DNA from: Diorhabda sublineata
Taxonomy: Eukaryota > Arthropoda > Insecta > Coleoptera > Chrysomelidae
DNA length: 64,000 nucleotides
Direction of reading: 5' to 3'
Assembly: GCF_026230105.1 (NCBI RefSeq)
Contig: NC_079479.1
Span: 13,837,734 to 13,901,733 of the forward strand
Position 1 is the first letter of the stretch, and each line of letters begins with the position of its first letter. The notes under the pieces were generated by a model that did not search any database, was not told the DNA's origin, and saw only the letters and a program-made list of their open reading frames with translations. Position numbers and translations under genes: made by a program. This document shows positions 1 to 11,868 of the stretch, piece by piece.

Positions 1-1090
1 ATTAAGTGGATGAGTCTTGACTGTTATAGCAATTTTGACAAATAGCGGAACTGAAAACATTCACTTTATGAGCTAGTCACCCTGTAAAGATATCGAATAA
101 TTACTGAATTGTATAGATTGTTAATATCTTGAAAACATCAAAATTTTTTATAGAAATGTTATTTTTCACGAGGCCCTCGTAATAAAAAGACCTCGTCGTA
201 TACTATCCTGGTGGTATGAAAATATGGTACCCGTACATGTTATGTTGATATTAATTTCTGACCGTACGTTGATTTAGGTTGTTTGTGTTGCATATAACTT
301 AAAGCACAAATTGTTATCTGGAATATCAATCGACTTATCGGCGAGGTACCATGTGTTTATAAAAAATTACAGACAATCCCACACGAACATTTGCGGTTCC
401 TAAATTAGCTATGCAGAATACTCGTTGGACAGAAGTCGAAAAAAACATTGTTACTTATAAGCTGCTGAAACATTTGTTTTATGATAAAGAAAGCAACGTT
501 TTCTTTTTTTATTATTCGAAGATGATTTATGATATATAATATACAGATGCAGACAATTTTTACCAAACATAGAGAAAATTAAATGTCTATCAAAGGAAGA
601 CAAATACACCCTTGGACAAAGAAATCGGCGATCGCGGCCAAAAGCAGAAAATCTGTAGCTTCCATTCTTCTTATGATTTGAACATCTCGAAGCAAGCTTC
701 ATAATCACTGGTCTATTCTGTTGATCAGTTATTTTTTTGGCAAAGAAAAAATATCAAACGAAAAGGAATCTCAATCAATGAATCGCTTTTCCATGGATGT
801 TGATGATGCTATCGCGTTTTGAGGTCCTATTGCGTGGCGGGATTTCTAAACCAAACATTTCATCTCCTAATTACTTGATAGGGCTACACGATGGCCAACG
901 CATATCAGCATTTATCGACAGTTTGGACAGGAATTGCATTGCTCTAAGATAAAATTTTCACACATGAAGCTGGTGCGGGAAATAATTTGATCCCTTAAAA
1001 TTTCTCCTATATATCGATTCGCCGTTAATCCTCCCACTCAATCTTCGGGGATCAACAAAAATCTACTTGGTTTCTGTTCCCATTGAAATG
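1..1090. other. no recognisable gene
   Basis: AT-rich sequence with stops in all frames. The only ORF over 60 codons, on the minus strand near 451-708, has low-complexity composition and no family signature. I see no repeat or RNA gene here. Confidence 0.6.
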
Positions 1091-1094
1091 CTCA

Positions 1095-1600
1095 CCCAAA
1101 TTATCCAGAAACCTCCTTCAAAAGCTACGTTATCTTTTAATCAACACTGCGTTAATATTTCTCCAGGACTTTGTAGACTCTTACCACAACCCCTTCTCAC
1201 GTCCCTCTAGTTTCTTGCTGGACTTAAATACCAACGATATGCTGATAATGGATCCGATGTGAACAAATAATCTCTCAAGAAACCTCCAGAAACTATCCAG
1301 AAACCTCCCTCAAAAGCTACGTTATCTTTCAATCAACACCGAGTTAATATTTCTCCAGGTTTTCTGTTAGATTCTTACCAAAATCATTCCTCACGTTCCT
1401 CTAGTTTCTTGTTGAACTTGAACAACAACGATATGCTGATAATGGATCCGATGAAAACAAATCATCTCTCAAGAAACCTTCAAAAACTATGTTATCTTTC
1501 AATCAACACCGAGTTAATATTTATCCAGGTTTTCTGTTAGACTCTTACCAAAACCACTTCTCACGTTCTTCTAAGCTCTTGTTGAATCGAATGTTAACTT
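1095..1600. repeat. three-copy tandem repeat, about 170-192 bp unit
   Basis: Three adjacent units can be aligned by eye. Landmarks are TACGTTATCTT at 1126 and 1318 and TATGTTATCTT at 1488. Each is followed by TCAATCAACACYG, then GTTAATATTT and CTCCAGG or ATCCAGG, then CTCTTACCA or ATTCTTACCA. The linker GATATGCTGATAATGGATCC appears between units 1-2 and 2-3. The first spacing is 192 bp and the second 170 bp; the difference is an extra stretch of about 22 bp (AACTATCCAGAAACCTCC region) before unit 2. No coding potential is conserved between units, so this looks like a non-coding minisatellite or segmental duplication. Confidence 0.85.
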
Positions 1601-1639
1601 TTTTCTTCAGGAACCCCGCATCTACGATGAAAGTTATCA

Positions 1640-4600
1640 GTCTAAGGGTAACTAGCAATAACGTTACCGCTTGAGCAATTTTATCACTTGTTGTGTCCAT
1701 TCCCAAGTAGAATTCTTGTTTGTTATTAACGAAGATCTGTATCAGTCAACAATTGTTAGCTAACTAATAGTGGTGGACATTTAATTATGATCAGTTAGCC
1801 CTAATGAGCATAAAAAGTGTGGTTACCGATCACAATTCATTGTTGGATTGCGAGAGCAAGAAACATTAGAATGATTCATATCATTTTGAAGCTAATGCCA
1901 TCCGCTTCAAAACAGCACCAGAATCAATGCTAAACCTACAGAAATTAGATGGTATTGTTCACATAAGACTTGGAAAAATGTTTTCCTGTTTAAAGAGAAT
2001 AACCTCTGCAATAGTTGTCAGCAAATTTTTCCATTTATTACATCTACACACTTTCTTCAGCGATGCTCTAACCTTTTCAACTCTTCCAAATAATATTTCA
2101 GTTCTTCTTGGATATATTTTCTGCATATAAAACTTTAAGGTTAGGAAACAAGTCGCTTGAACCAGATCTGGTGGTTACGATGCCTTGTTAACCATTTCAA
2201 CAATGGTAATAACTGGATAATTTGATGTTTAAGATTCAGAAGTCGTGTAGAGAGACAACTAGTTGTATCATAGTTCAATTGTGAATTCACACAATAGAAA
2301 AAGCTGCTGGACTCTTAAGGACAAGTGTCATCTGGACACTATGGAGTAATGATGTTGATAGATGCTAATAAGACATGATTCAGAGCCAAGGATACATGGT
2401 CAAATAGAAGTGACTGCTGGTGTTTTGCCTTGACAAAAAAACCACGTCAAATGCTGATAGATAGATAGAGATAGCAAAATTAGAAACAGTGAAAAAAATC
2501 ATTTTAGGATGGAAAAGTGTTAAAAAGGGCTATAAAAGGAATGAAAAGATAGAGAAAGAGATTAAATTTTCAAACTATGAAAAAAGGGTAAGACAACATT
2601 GGTTGGACTAGAAGCTGCCTTTTTGTATATGTCGACAATAAATGACTGGAATTGATCTAAATAACTACTCGAGCTCAACATTCTATGTTTTAAATTATAC
2701 TTGGATATGGTAGAGGTATCATCAATCATGGTAGACGCATCTGTTGATTTTTTTATTCATATTTATCTAAATTTAAAGAAAAATGATGGAAAGAACTTAT
2801 ATATGGATATCAAAATTTCGACAGTCTATTATAAATATGATGTGAGTAGTTTCCAATAAAAAAATATTACATTTTCTTCATAAATAGTATTACCAATGCA
2901 TCAAATTGTAATAATGACTTTCCGATTACTTATATTATTTATTTATGGGGGTAGCATTAGGTGAATTGTTTAAAACCGAATTTGATAATTACCTTCAGCT
3001 AGTAAGGCAAACATAACCAGCCGTAATGGTTATTTTCATATAATTTCCTTTTTTTTATTTGCATTGTAATCAAGTCACATCTAAACAAAAGTTTGTGGAC
3101 TGTTTTCTTGATATTAGTTACGAGTGAAATTTGTCTGATGTGTAATGGGTTTACAAGAGAAACTAGTGGAGCTACTATTTGGAAAATTTTTTATTCTAAT
3201 AGTAAGTAACATAAAATCGTTTTGTAACAACTAATTCTCAATATTATCACATTATTCTAATCAGTTGAAGTCGCTGCTAGCATTCTCAAATTGGTACTGG
3301 CTATAGATGTAGCTATAGATCAAATTGTTAATAATCTAGATCAAATTGATATTTACGATGAAGTGAATTTTGGTAAGGAAGCCAGTGAATAAGATCTTGG
3401 AAGTTTAGCTCTAGATTTGAACTGAATGTAACAGAAATTTTTGTTCCACTAGCAAGGGACAAAGTTTTCTCAAAAACTTATAAGATAGTACGTGGTAGGA
3501 AGTATTAATCCAGCTCATCAAATGTATAGAACCTTACTTTTGATTTTTTCTCTTTGCCCTAGTTTGAATGGTTCTCGATGCAGGTTAAGGTTCTTTTAGA
3601 GGTTAAATGGTTCCAAGTATAGTCCACCTGAAATTTTATTGATCCTATGCAGCGTCCTCTACAACAATTTGTCAATTGTAGCTGACAATTCCAATCCATA
3701 TACTATAGATTTCAACAATTGTTTATGCATTTTTAATAAAATCAATGTAACTATAGCTGTGGAGTTTTCTTCCTTGCTGGTACTTCTAAAAACGAGATTT
3801 TCAAACCGTAGTTAGTAGTCTGCCAAATGTCACCTTTTAGGCTAAGGGTTAAAAATAATGATAGAATGAAATTTGATTGATTTTACTAACATAAAAAGGA
3901 TTGTGGATAGGTGAATTAACCGCCCCAGGTTTATAAAATCTTTTTTTTCTGAAATCAAAATCAAAAACAGGAAATTTGCTCTGATGCCTTATAAATCAGC
4001 TGTAATGATTGTGACAGAAAGTATGTTGAGCAAACTAAGAGGTGCATTGATGTTCGGTTTAAAGAGCATAAATTATTAGACGCATTTGACAACATCGTTG
4101 TTGTTAAGTGTAATAACAGTTTAAATAGAGAATTTTTTTTGAAAATTTCTAACAGCGCAAAACTCAATTCAAGACATTTTTCATAACAAATTTTGTTCAC
4201 TGCCATTGTGGTTTTTCGTAATAAATTATGAAAAAATCATAATAATAATAATTTAAAAAAGTACTTTTTCATATAGGGAGTCTGCTACACTCCGCGTGAC
4301 TAGTGTTGTAGAATCAGGCGCAACTACTCCATAGTAATGAATAAGATTCATAATTTTATTACTCTCTCATATATGAAAATATACTACTGAAGTGATATAC
4401 ACGCTGGTAGGCTAACATTCTGTATAAATTGAAAGAAAAATTACATCAATGATAAGTATAACGAGTTTCTGATGACATTTGTTGTAAAACAATATTATTT
4501 ATTCAAAATGCTTTAAAACTGAATTTGACAATTGTTTCAAGATCAAAGGAGAAGTTCCTTCAGTCCTAATGGTTATTTTGAAGTAATTTCTCAATCGTTC

Positions 4601-6030
4601 ATGCATCAGTTCGTACTTAAGTTGTAATTCGAAGAAAATCAACCGGCAGTCGTATAACTACTCCGTCAGATGGATGTGCATAATTGCTATTTAGTAGGTC
4701 TTTTACAAAAAATGACAATTCAAGATAAGCTCGTCAACTTATTATTTGGAGAGTTTCGTACTGTTGACGGTGAGTGAAATGATTTATTAGGTCAAGATTA
4801 ACACTATTGATAATATTAGGTATGATTCTCATTATATTAAGCCCGAAATAAATTGGGTGCTTCGGATTTTCTGGATTCTCTGAAGTATTCGGTTACTGAA
4901 TAACCCTAGCAACTCTTAACAAAATTACGGGCACGGATAGCTCGAAAACTAAGAAGAATTCGAAAAAAGCTGCTCAAATACGAAATGTAGAGCATAAAAT
5001 TTTCTACAAAAAAGGTGTCTAGTCATTTTCTCGTTGGCGGCAATATTTCCGAGTAAATCTCTCTCAACACCGAAAGCCTCCGAAAGCTTCCGCTCGAGAA
5101 TTCCCGCCAGTTATCTAAGTCAATTCACGTTCCAGGCACTGATGGAGACTGCTCTAACTAAAAAAACTTCGTTTTCAAAAAATAAAAATGCGTTATTATG
5201 GTTAAAATCTCTATTTTCTATTGGTTGAGCTGAAAAATGTGAGTTGTGCTTTACAGCTTTGGCTCCGGCACTTTCGAATTCCACATAGTTTTCGATTTAT
5301 TCGCGATTGAAAATATTTTTAAGCGTTCAAATCCATTTTATAATGAAAATTTTGCGGTTAGGAAAAAATTGAAATCTTTTTTGTACAGCCCAATAAGTAG
5401 AGAATTTTGTGCTATAAATTTTTTGCTCCAACAATTCTTTTCTAATTCTTTGTAGTTTTCGAGTTGTTCGCGAATCAAAATTTTTTTGAGTTTCAAGTCC
5501 CAAAATTTCCGTTCCCGTAATTTTATTAAAAGTTGCAGTTGTCATGTTAAGCCTAACAGATACCTTCTGTTTGACAGGTTGCAATAAAAACGAAAATTTC
5601 TCTATCGAGTGATCTAACCTCAAAATTCTTCTTAGTGCTTGTCTTGTACTCTTCAATTTGTCCAGTTTCGATCTGGAGATATCGCTGTCCATGATTCAGT
5701 CCACCTCTTTGGAGGTCCATTGATCTAAGAGTCTTCATCTCTATTATTCAGAGCTGCTCTATTGCCCTGCTTGTATCACCTCTCGTTTTAGCTACATAGA
5801 TTAAAATGTTTTATATATACGCACCTTGCTTCAGGTGAACATCATCCCACCATATTACATCGCACAAACTCCACAGATTTTGAGAGGCTTGGTGTCTTGC
5901 ATTTCCAGCTTCTGCTTGAAAAGAAACACTCCATTGCAGCTAACAAGGCAAACGACATGGCACGTTGGAAGTGAAATCGCATTTTCAATAGAAGCCCGAT
6001 GCTTCTATAGACAATCGAATTATTTTATTT
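1640..6030. other. long gene-poor AT-rich stretch
   Basis: No transposase, polymerase or receptor signature was found. An overlapping ORF pair on the minus strand at 5327-5738 is rich in Lys/Arg/Thr and has no motif I recognise. It may be a chance ORF or an eroded mobile-element ORF. A 5' exon of the receptor-like gene that follows could lie here, but I could not identify it. Confidence 0.5.
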
Positions 6031-6037
6031 ATTACAG

Positions 6038-6231
6038 GTGATTTATTCAACTGGTCGGTGGATTGGTCAACAAGGTTTTTTCGTACATCTCTTCAAAAGT
6101 GCATATCTGGTATCATATGTGGCTACGTTACTTTTGATTTGTTCGTTCTATTTTCTGCCTTGTTTTCAACGGAACTTACGTCCAAAAATTTTGTGGATTA
6201 TTTGGCGATAATTTCCATTTTATTGTATGTA
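6038..6231 (+). CDS. odorant-receptor-like gene, N-terminal-side exon
   Basis: Candidate exon bounded by ATTACAG (acceptor ending at 6037) and GTAAGTATT (donor from 6232). Read from GAT at 6040 it encodes about 64 residues beginning DLFNWSVDWSTRFFR. One hydrophobic, probably membrane-spanning segment follows (CGYVTFDLFVLFSALFS), and a second begins at the end (YLAIISILLY). The exon exits in phase 0, matching the phase-0 start of the exon at 9191, so the two join as ILLY-IDFAY. It contains no start codon in a plausible position, so a more 5' exon is missing or unrecognised. The pattern resembles the N-terminal third of insect seven-transmembrane chemoreceptors, but this exon alone is not diagnostic. 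The 2.96-kb intron downstream contains a decayed mariner. Confidence 0.45.
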
Positions 6232-7190
6232 AGTATTTGGGTTTTATAGTTTATTTATACCGAAATTTTAGTTATATTTTTTCCATATTTTGGACTATAA
6301 ACTCATTTTACATCGAGACACAAATGATTAAAAAAATCTATGAATACAAACTTGATCTGTGAATAATATTTATCATCATAAAATGGTTAAAAATGTTCAC
6401 TCAATCCATGGAGACTTGTGTACTTTTTCGATTAAAATAATATGACACATACTATTTCTGGTAGTGCTGGAAGATAGTCACGTTTCCTTCATCTATCCAT
6501 TCCAAGCTTTTATTCACAAAACAGCTCTTTAGCACGACGCTCATTTACAAGTATTGGTTGAATCCTGACTAGAGTTTATCTTTGAATCGCTAATCTGTGC
6601 TTTTGCAGCTTCATACACGGAGCGAAATAAGTATCACGTGTCCTACAACATCTATTTTCAATAATTTTATCATTTTCTAAGACATATTGAACTTTGATCT
6701 TACTCATTTTCATAAACAATTCACTTCCCACTGGCAGGTTATTTTGGATTATCGACATACCACTTAAGGTATGCATCATAAGAATTCTGACATAAATTTC
6801 TCTTTTAAACTGAATCATTTCAATACCCAGATTCATTTTAGCTGACAAATGAATTTTTGAAATCATTTTTCTCTGATATCTGTGATATCTTTCTTATTTT
6901 TTATTGTTGACGTGATATTTTTGATTATCCCCATAGGTGTAAATGTGATTTGATGATATTCCATTGAACCCTTCCCCCCTTACTGGGCTCAAGTAATGGA
7001 TGCCCCTCCGTTTTTTTTAGTTTTTACAGTGTCCATCAAAAGTTTTTTCTATTTCTACCTAAGATGTTTTATTAAAACGACCGTCCATGGAAACTGTTCT
7101 TTTTTAAAAAAAAAATACCATAACTATATTGATGAACCAAAATTAACGAATCATCTAAATTACGACAATTTAATTCTGTTATGATAATTC
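6232..7190. other. intron, 5' part
   Basis: First part of the putative receptor intron. It is AT-rich, with no exon-like segment between the donor at 6232 and the mariner remnant that starts near 7430. The minus-strand ORF at 6576-6866 has no recognised motif. Confidence 0.35.
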
Positions 7191-7429
7191 AAATTTATGC
7201 AACTTGAAGTTTTTCTGACTCTTAAATTTTTTTTAATGAAAAAATACGAAAATCGCTCAAAACCGCTCAGAAATCTATTTCCACGGAAATTAATTATAAA
7301 GAGCATAGTTTCTTTTCCATTGATATCACATCACTCAATAAGTCGTGTGACTGACACTTCTAAAAGACCATGTTTAAAATTTCAGGACAATCCGATCACT
7401 GAGAAAGACGTGACTGCCATTTAAGTGAA

Positions 7430-8290
7430 GCAGTGAAGCTACTTCTGTTTGTTGATTTGTCATCGCTTCATGATGAAAAAGAAACGCTGTATAAGCTTAA
7501 CAATAGCCTCAAAAGTGTCATCCAAACTCAGGTCCATCGAAAAGAATCATTTATTATTGGTTTGATGAATTTAAACGTGGTCGATGATGGTGAACGTTCT
7601 GGTCGTCCAGTTAAGGTGGTTACTTTAGAAAACCTCAAAAAAATCCACAAATTGGTCGAATTTAATCGTAAATGGAAATTGCGTGTTATCGATGAAGCAT
7701 GAATTTGTATTAATAAGTGACAATGGACGAAACATGGGTCCATCACTCACATCAGAAACAAAACAATCATCATCTGAGTGGACTGTAGCCGGTGAACCAC
7801 GTCCGTAACGTCCCAAGGCTTAATAATCAGCTGGGAAGGTTATGACTTCCATATTTTGAGATGCGCATGGAATATCGTTCATCAGCTATCTCCCTAAGGA
7901 AGATACTATTAATAATGAATACTATATTGAGTTATTGGATCCTTTGAATGCAAAAATCATGTTAAAAAAACTAATGGTTTCACTGATGCATCGATTTACA
8001 AGTCGATGGCAAAACTAGTCAAATTGAACGAATTGCACAATCCACCTTATAGTCTAGATATGGCCTCCAGTGAAAAATACCTATTGGTTGATTTCGAAAA
8101 AATGATCGCGGGTGAGAAATTTAGCTTAAATGAAACAGCAATTGCTGAAACTAAAGCTTATTTTGAGATAAAAGACAAATCCTTCTACAAGCACTGCATC
8201 GATAAGTAAAAGAATCGTTGGAATGATTATCTTTTGAAGGAGTAAATAAAATCGATTTCTAATAAAAAAAGTTTATTTTTAATCAGTCAC
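7430..8290 (+). pseudogene. decayed mariner transposase in receptor intron
   Basis: Mariner-type DD34D transposase remnant in several frames. The N-terminal segment (to 7702) carries the HTH linker signature GERSGRPVKVVTLENLKKIH followed by KLRVIDEA. A deletion then jumps straight to the block before the first catalytic Asp (NGRNMGPSLTSETKQ). After that come SAGKVMTSIF, DAHGISFISYLPKEDTINN, YYIELLDPLN, then HNPPYSLDMASSEKYLLVDF and the C-terminal block IAETKAYFEIKDKSFYKH. There are stops at several places, for example within the block before SAGKV and after LLKE. The first catalytic Asp block is frameshifted and the PPYS block is altered, so the element cannot be active. It lies in the same orientation as the receptor gene, inside the 6232-9190 intron. 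The sequence beyond about 8260 may include the 3' inverted terminus, but I could not pair it with a 5' end. Confidence 0.9.
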
Positions 8291-9190
8291 AGGACTTATA
8301 TTGAGTTAATTACCTGCGGGTTCAGGCCGGTTTACACTTTTATTAATTTTTTTCCTCTTAGCTTTATTTTAAATATTTCTATAAATTTCAGTTTCTTCAA
8401 TATAAATGTTTGTTCATACTATACAAGAAAATCAAAAAAAATATATATCAAATTCAGTATCGGGATAGCATTAATTGCAATGTAAGCAAAAATAGCGACA
8501 ATTTTAATTTTTTTCAAAACAAATCATATAGATTTCAAAGATTATGATTGAGTGTATGGACAATAGATTCACGATCTTGGAGTCGGTTTGCCGAAAAACC
8601 CTTTTATAAGGTTACTTCTTTATAAAAAAATGACCTACGTAAAAGCTGCTGGGAATTGGGTGTGCAATCAATTTACGACATTAAATAATTGAGTGCTAAT
8701 TAAAAAAAGTGTCTTCTAGGCTACCTAATATGTACATCAAAATTGAATATTTTATTCCGTAAATCAATAATCTGGTCATAAAATTCAACTTCTACTAATA
8801 ATTCTCTTCATTCATCCATGGTTTGTATTTCTGACCACAAAACTCGCTTAGTTCTATATTTTTACTATCGTATGCATTAAATTCGTTTACCAATCTTCGC
8901 TACATCACCTGGATTTTGTTCATGGTCGCTTTTTTAAGGTTAGAATTTAAACCTAACCTAATCACCTCTCCGTATGTTAGCATCTATAGAATGCATTCTG
9001 CGAACAGCTTTCTCTTCAAACAAATAAATACAAAGGTCGCCAAAGATAGCCCATGTCAAATACAATCATCTTCTTAGTCTACTATGGCAAAATATTTCGC
9101 CATCTTTACTTTTAAGTTGACACTTTTTAGTAGCCTAATGGCGTCCTACCTGAGGGACTCTACACTTCCCTGTATTTTTTATTGTTTCAG
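8291..9190. other. intron, 3' part
   Basis: AT-rich intronic sequence between the mariner remnant and the exon at 9191. I see nothing coding. The intron ends in a good polypyrimidine tract and TTGTTTCAG acceptor at 9182-9190. Confidence 0.4.
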
Positions 9191-9696
9191 ATTGACTTTG
9201 CTTACATTATTGGACTTATTTCTTACAAAGAAATTAACAATATTGTAGAATCGATGAAAACCAATATTATAAACCAGATAAATAATGTTCCGGAGCCAGT
9301 AAAAGCAAAAATGGCAACTTTCAGTAAACATATAAAATTATTGTATTGTATACTTTACGTCTTGATCATAATACTTTGGATAATTGATGGCTTGAATGAA
9401 AATCATCCTAGTGCCATCGTGAAAATCAATAAAACAGGCACAGTCTCAACACAACTGCTTTTATTGATTGTGTTAACTCATGGTGGGGCTGTTAGTGCTT
9501 TTCCTATTCTAATTAATACTTACACGTTACGTAATTATATTTATTATTTGAAAATATTGAACAGAGATGTCGAAGAATCAATAAAAAACCGAAACAAACA
9601 CGAATTTATTGATGAATATTTGAATTGTCAGAAATGTCAGAAGGAAATTTTTGATAATATGGTAAATCTCATAAAACGATGGGTAAATATTAGAAA
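9191..9696 (+). CDS. odorant-receptor-like gene, main exon
   Basis: The longest clearly exon-like open segment in the window: acceptor TTGTTTCAG at 9182-9190, donor GTGAGT from 9697, 168 codons plus two bases (exit phase 2). It begins IDFAYIIGLISYKEINNIVE. Two or three strongly hydrophobic helices follow (LLYCILYVLIIILWII; TQLLLLIVLTHGGAVSAFPI), then YTLRNYIYYLKILNRDVEES and a cytoplasmic-looking Lys/Glu-rich loop with CQKCQKEIFDNMVNLIKRW. Helix-loop spacing and the late C..CQKE.. segment fit the middle of insect odorant receptors, which run to about 380-420 residues. The family call rests mainly on the exon at 11490. A gustatory receptor or another multipass protein is the alternative. Confidence 0.55.
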
Positions 9697-9811
9697 GTGA
9701 GTATTACACGAGGTTTCATAGTTTGATTGAAGCGACAACTTGCTCAAGTCTCGGTTATTCACATCTTGATTCACACTAATTATTAGCTTCTATTCTGTTT
9801 GTACCAAACAG

Positions 9812-10092
9812 GAGTTTAAGACATAAAGTCTGTTTCAAATTCGTCGCCTACTGTGTCTGTACACCAACCAGTTTAGCCGAGGCTTTCGTTGTTTGTTTTG
9901 GCGTAAAATTGATCGATGTCAAAATAGATCAACGGATTGTGAAATTTTACATGAATTTGGAAAAACTTAAGACACTGGTAAACACTGTTTTTCAGGGATA
10001 TGACCAAATTCAATAAATTTTCATCCTGGCGACTTTTGGCATTGACAATTGTTGGTACATTTCCTTTCGTTTCTTGTATTTCTCATTTGACG
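9812..10092 (+). CDS. odorant-receptor-like gene, ambiguous middle exon(s)
   Basis: Two open segments lie side by side, and both accept phase 2 from the exon ending at 9696. Segment a (9812-9977) follows ACCAAACAG and ends at donor GTAAAC; it encodes 55 open codons starting SLRHKVCFKFVAYCV. Segment b (9996-10092) follows GTTTTTCAG and ends at GTAAGT; it encodes DMTKFNKFSSWRLLALTIVG and a further hydrophobic stretch, ending in phase 0. Only 18 bases separate them, too few for an intron, and direct read-through from a reaches a stop at 10014. Either they are alternative exons, or one longer exon was broken by a frameshift, or segment a is intronic. Segment b has the better hydrophobic profile and donor. 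Confidence 0.35.
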
Positions 10093-11312
10093 GTAAGTAT
10101 TAATAAATTTATTTTTAAAATGCAATAATTTCCAGCTTTATAAATCTAGCATTTGAATAATATTCACGACTGATGTTTCTAGAATTTTATTTTCCACTTA
10201 AGGGATGCTGAAACGTCTCTTAGTTCTTGCAAATATAGATAAGCTCAGCCCTGGACGATTATTTTCATACGCTACTTCTATTATAGATGAACATTGAATT
10301 CTATAATGCTGATAATGTTTCTAAAAAATTTATAAAAGAAATCATATCATATTTGAAGATGTAAGTTAGATGCTTTTAAAAATTATGCAATCTGTTTATT
10401 TAAATTTGACTTGCGAAAAAGTTTATAAGTCGAACTTTTAATTTGAGAACACAAATTCGATAACAATTTTGGATATAATTTGAATAAAGCAACTTATTTT
10501 CCTCTTAGGAATCCAACGCTCAGCTAAATTATGTATCAATCTCTTAGATACACCATGTATATATAACAAGAAAATTTTGATGCATGTCAACAAAAAGTTA
10601 TTTATTATAATAGGAGACTCGACAATTCTCGTAATGGTTCTAAAGTAATATGGTCCCTTGTGAATGATTTAAGAAATTAATCTGCTTCAATTTCTTCCGA
10701 AGAAGATTCTAAATTGAACTACAAAAGAGAAGTTTTAGATATTCAATCCCAATGCAAAGCACTATCTCTTTCTAACTATCCGACGTTTATAATCAGTTTA
10801 GGGCTCAAGACTGCACAAGGGGAAAAATGCACAATCATTTTCCAACAGAAAGGTTTATTCACTGGAAAGTGGCTTCTAAACATCAAACGACTTGTTTTCT
10901 AATACTAATATTCAATTCGGAGACAAATAATTACAAAATTCAGGATAATTTGTCAAAATTTCACATATATAAGACAGATAATTACAATTTAATTCTCAAA
11001 TGAAGAAAATTGTTCTTGAAATGGGGAATAGAGAATTTCTATTGGAAGAAGGAAGTGCTACGAACAGAAGAAGATTTAGATCGAGAAGAAAGCAGTAAGA
11101 CTGAATATGAGAGAAAGCAGAAACTCTAATTTGAACGAAATTATAACCAGGAGTCAATAAATAACGAATTCTTTGAAAAGGAATAGGGATCCTCTTGTTA
11201 TAAAAAAGGCGAAAGGAGTAAGAAAAAGTAGAAAGTTATATCTGCTATATTCAACGACATCCTACTCACATTTCACTGTATTAAATCTAATTTTTGGGAT
11301 ATTTGATTCTAG
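10093..11312 (+). other. intron with possible LINE scrap
   Basis: Between two phase-0 exon boundaries. At about 10615-10905 the plus strand reads SKVIWSLVNDLRN followed, after one stop, by a Lys/Ser-rich open segment. That resembles the linker before the reverse-transcriptase domain in Jockey-type LINEs, but the match is too short to be sure. The rest is AT-rich with nothing recognisable. Confidence 0.3.
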
Positions 11313-11414
11313 TTAAACAAGTCAGGTAGCTCAGGACTCTATTTTGGGATTTGTGCAGTAAGCATCGTTTTCATATTCGTAATTTCGGAAAATGGTGAAA
11401 CTTTGGAAAGATCT
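11313..11414 (+). CDS. odorant-receptor-like gene, transmembrane exon
   Basis: Acceptor GATTCTAG ends at 11312 and donor GTAAGTATT starts at 11415. The exon is exactly 34 codons, phase 0 at both ends: LNKSGSSGLYFGICAVSIVF, then IFVISENGETLERS. A single hydrophobic helix followed by an ENGETLERS turn matches the family pattern in which a late transmembrane helix is followed by a Glu-Ser turn just before the C-terminal loop exon (next exon begins SEDFYMYL). The phase match with the following exon is exact. Confidence 0.6.
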
Positions 11415-11489
11415 GTAAGTATTTATCAGAATTATAACTGTAACCAATTTTTCAATAGATAATTCGAGTCCTCTGTTAACCGCTTTTAG

Positions 11490-11645
11490 TCTGAAGACTT
11501 TTATATGTATCTACATAGTGCAGATTGGTATAAATGGAACAAAGATAACAGAAAACTACTTTTAATGTGCTTAAACATCACAAGACAACCTCTGCAGATA
11601 AGTTGCATTGGATATGTAACGCAAAATCGTCTTATAATATTAAAG
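11490..11645 (+). CDS. odorant-receptor-like gene, penultimate C-terminal exon
   Basis: Acceptor ACCGCTTTTAG ends at 11489 and donor GTAAGC starts at 11646. The exon is 52 codons, phase 0 at both ends, and encodes SEDFYMYLHSADWYKWNKDN, then RKLLLMCLNITRQPLQISC and a tail ending RLIILK. This follows the best-conserved stretch of insect odorant receptors: acidic-Ser start, (I/A)Y.S.WY, RK.LL.ML.R.Q.P, then ILK before the final short exon that carries the last transmembrane residues. Insect odorant receptors are ligand-gated cation-channel subunits that work with Orco in sensory-neuron dendrites. I did not find the final exon (usually about 15-25 codons with a YS.F.LL-type motif). The 3' side is occupied by transposon remnants, so the gene may be truncated or the exon may lie far downstream. 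Confidence 0.65.
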
Positions 11646-11868
11646 GTAAGCTGCGATGTTAGAGGGTGTTTTCGAATTCATGCGATATTGAGATGGGTCT
11701 TTTTAAAATCCTCCGAGATGCTAGAAACTTGAAATTATTTTATTTTTTGTGCACTTACGAAGTTCTAGCTATTGTTTTGATGGAAAGGAATGATGCTTCA
11801 TGATTTCGTATTTGCACGTACTCACAATCCCTTCTACGAAACTGGAATATCAAAAATGAGTTTCCAGG

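Noticed and set aside
5327..5738. Overlapping minus-strand ORFs of 121 and 61 codons
   Set aside because: No recognised domain, no splice context and unremarkable composition; possibly an eroded element, but unsupported.
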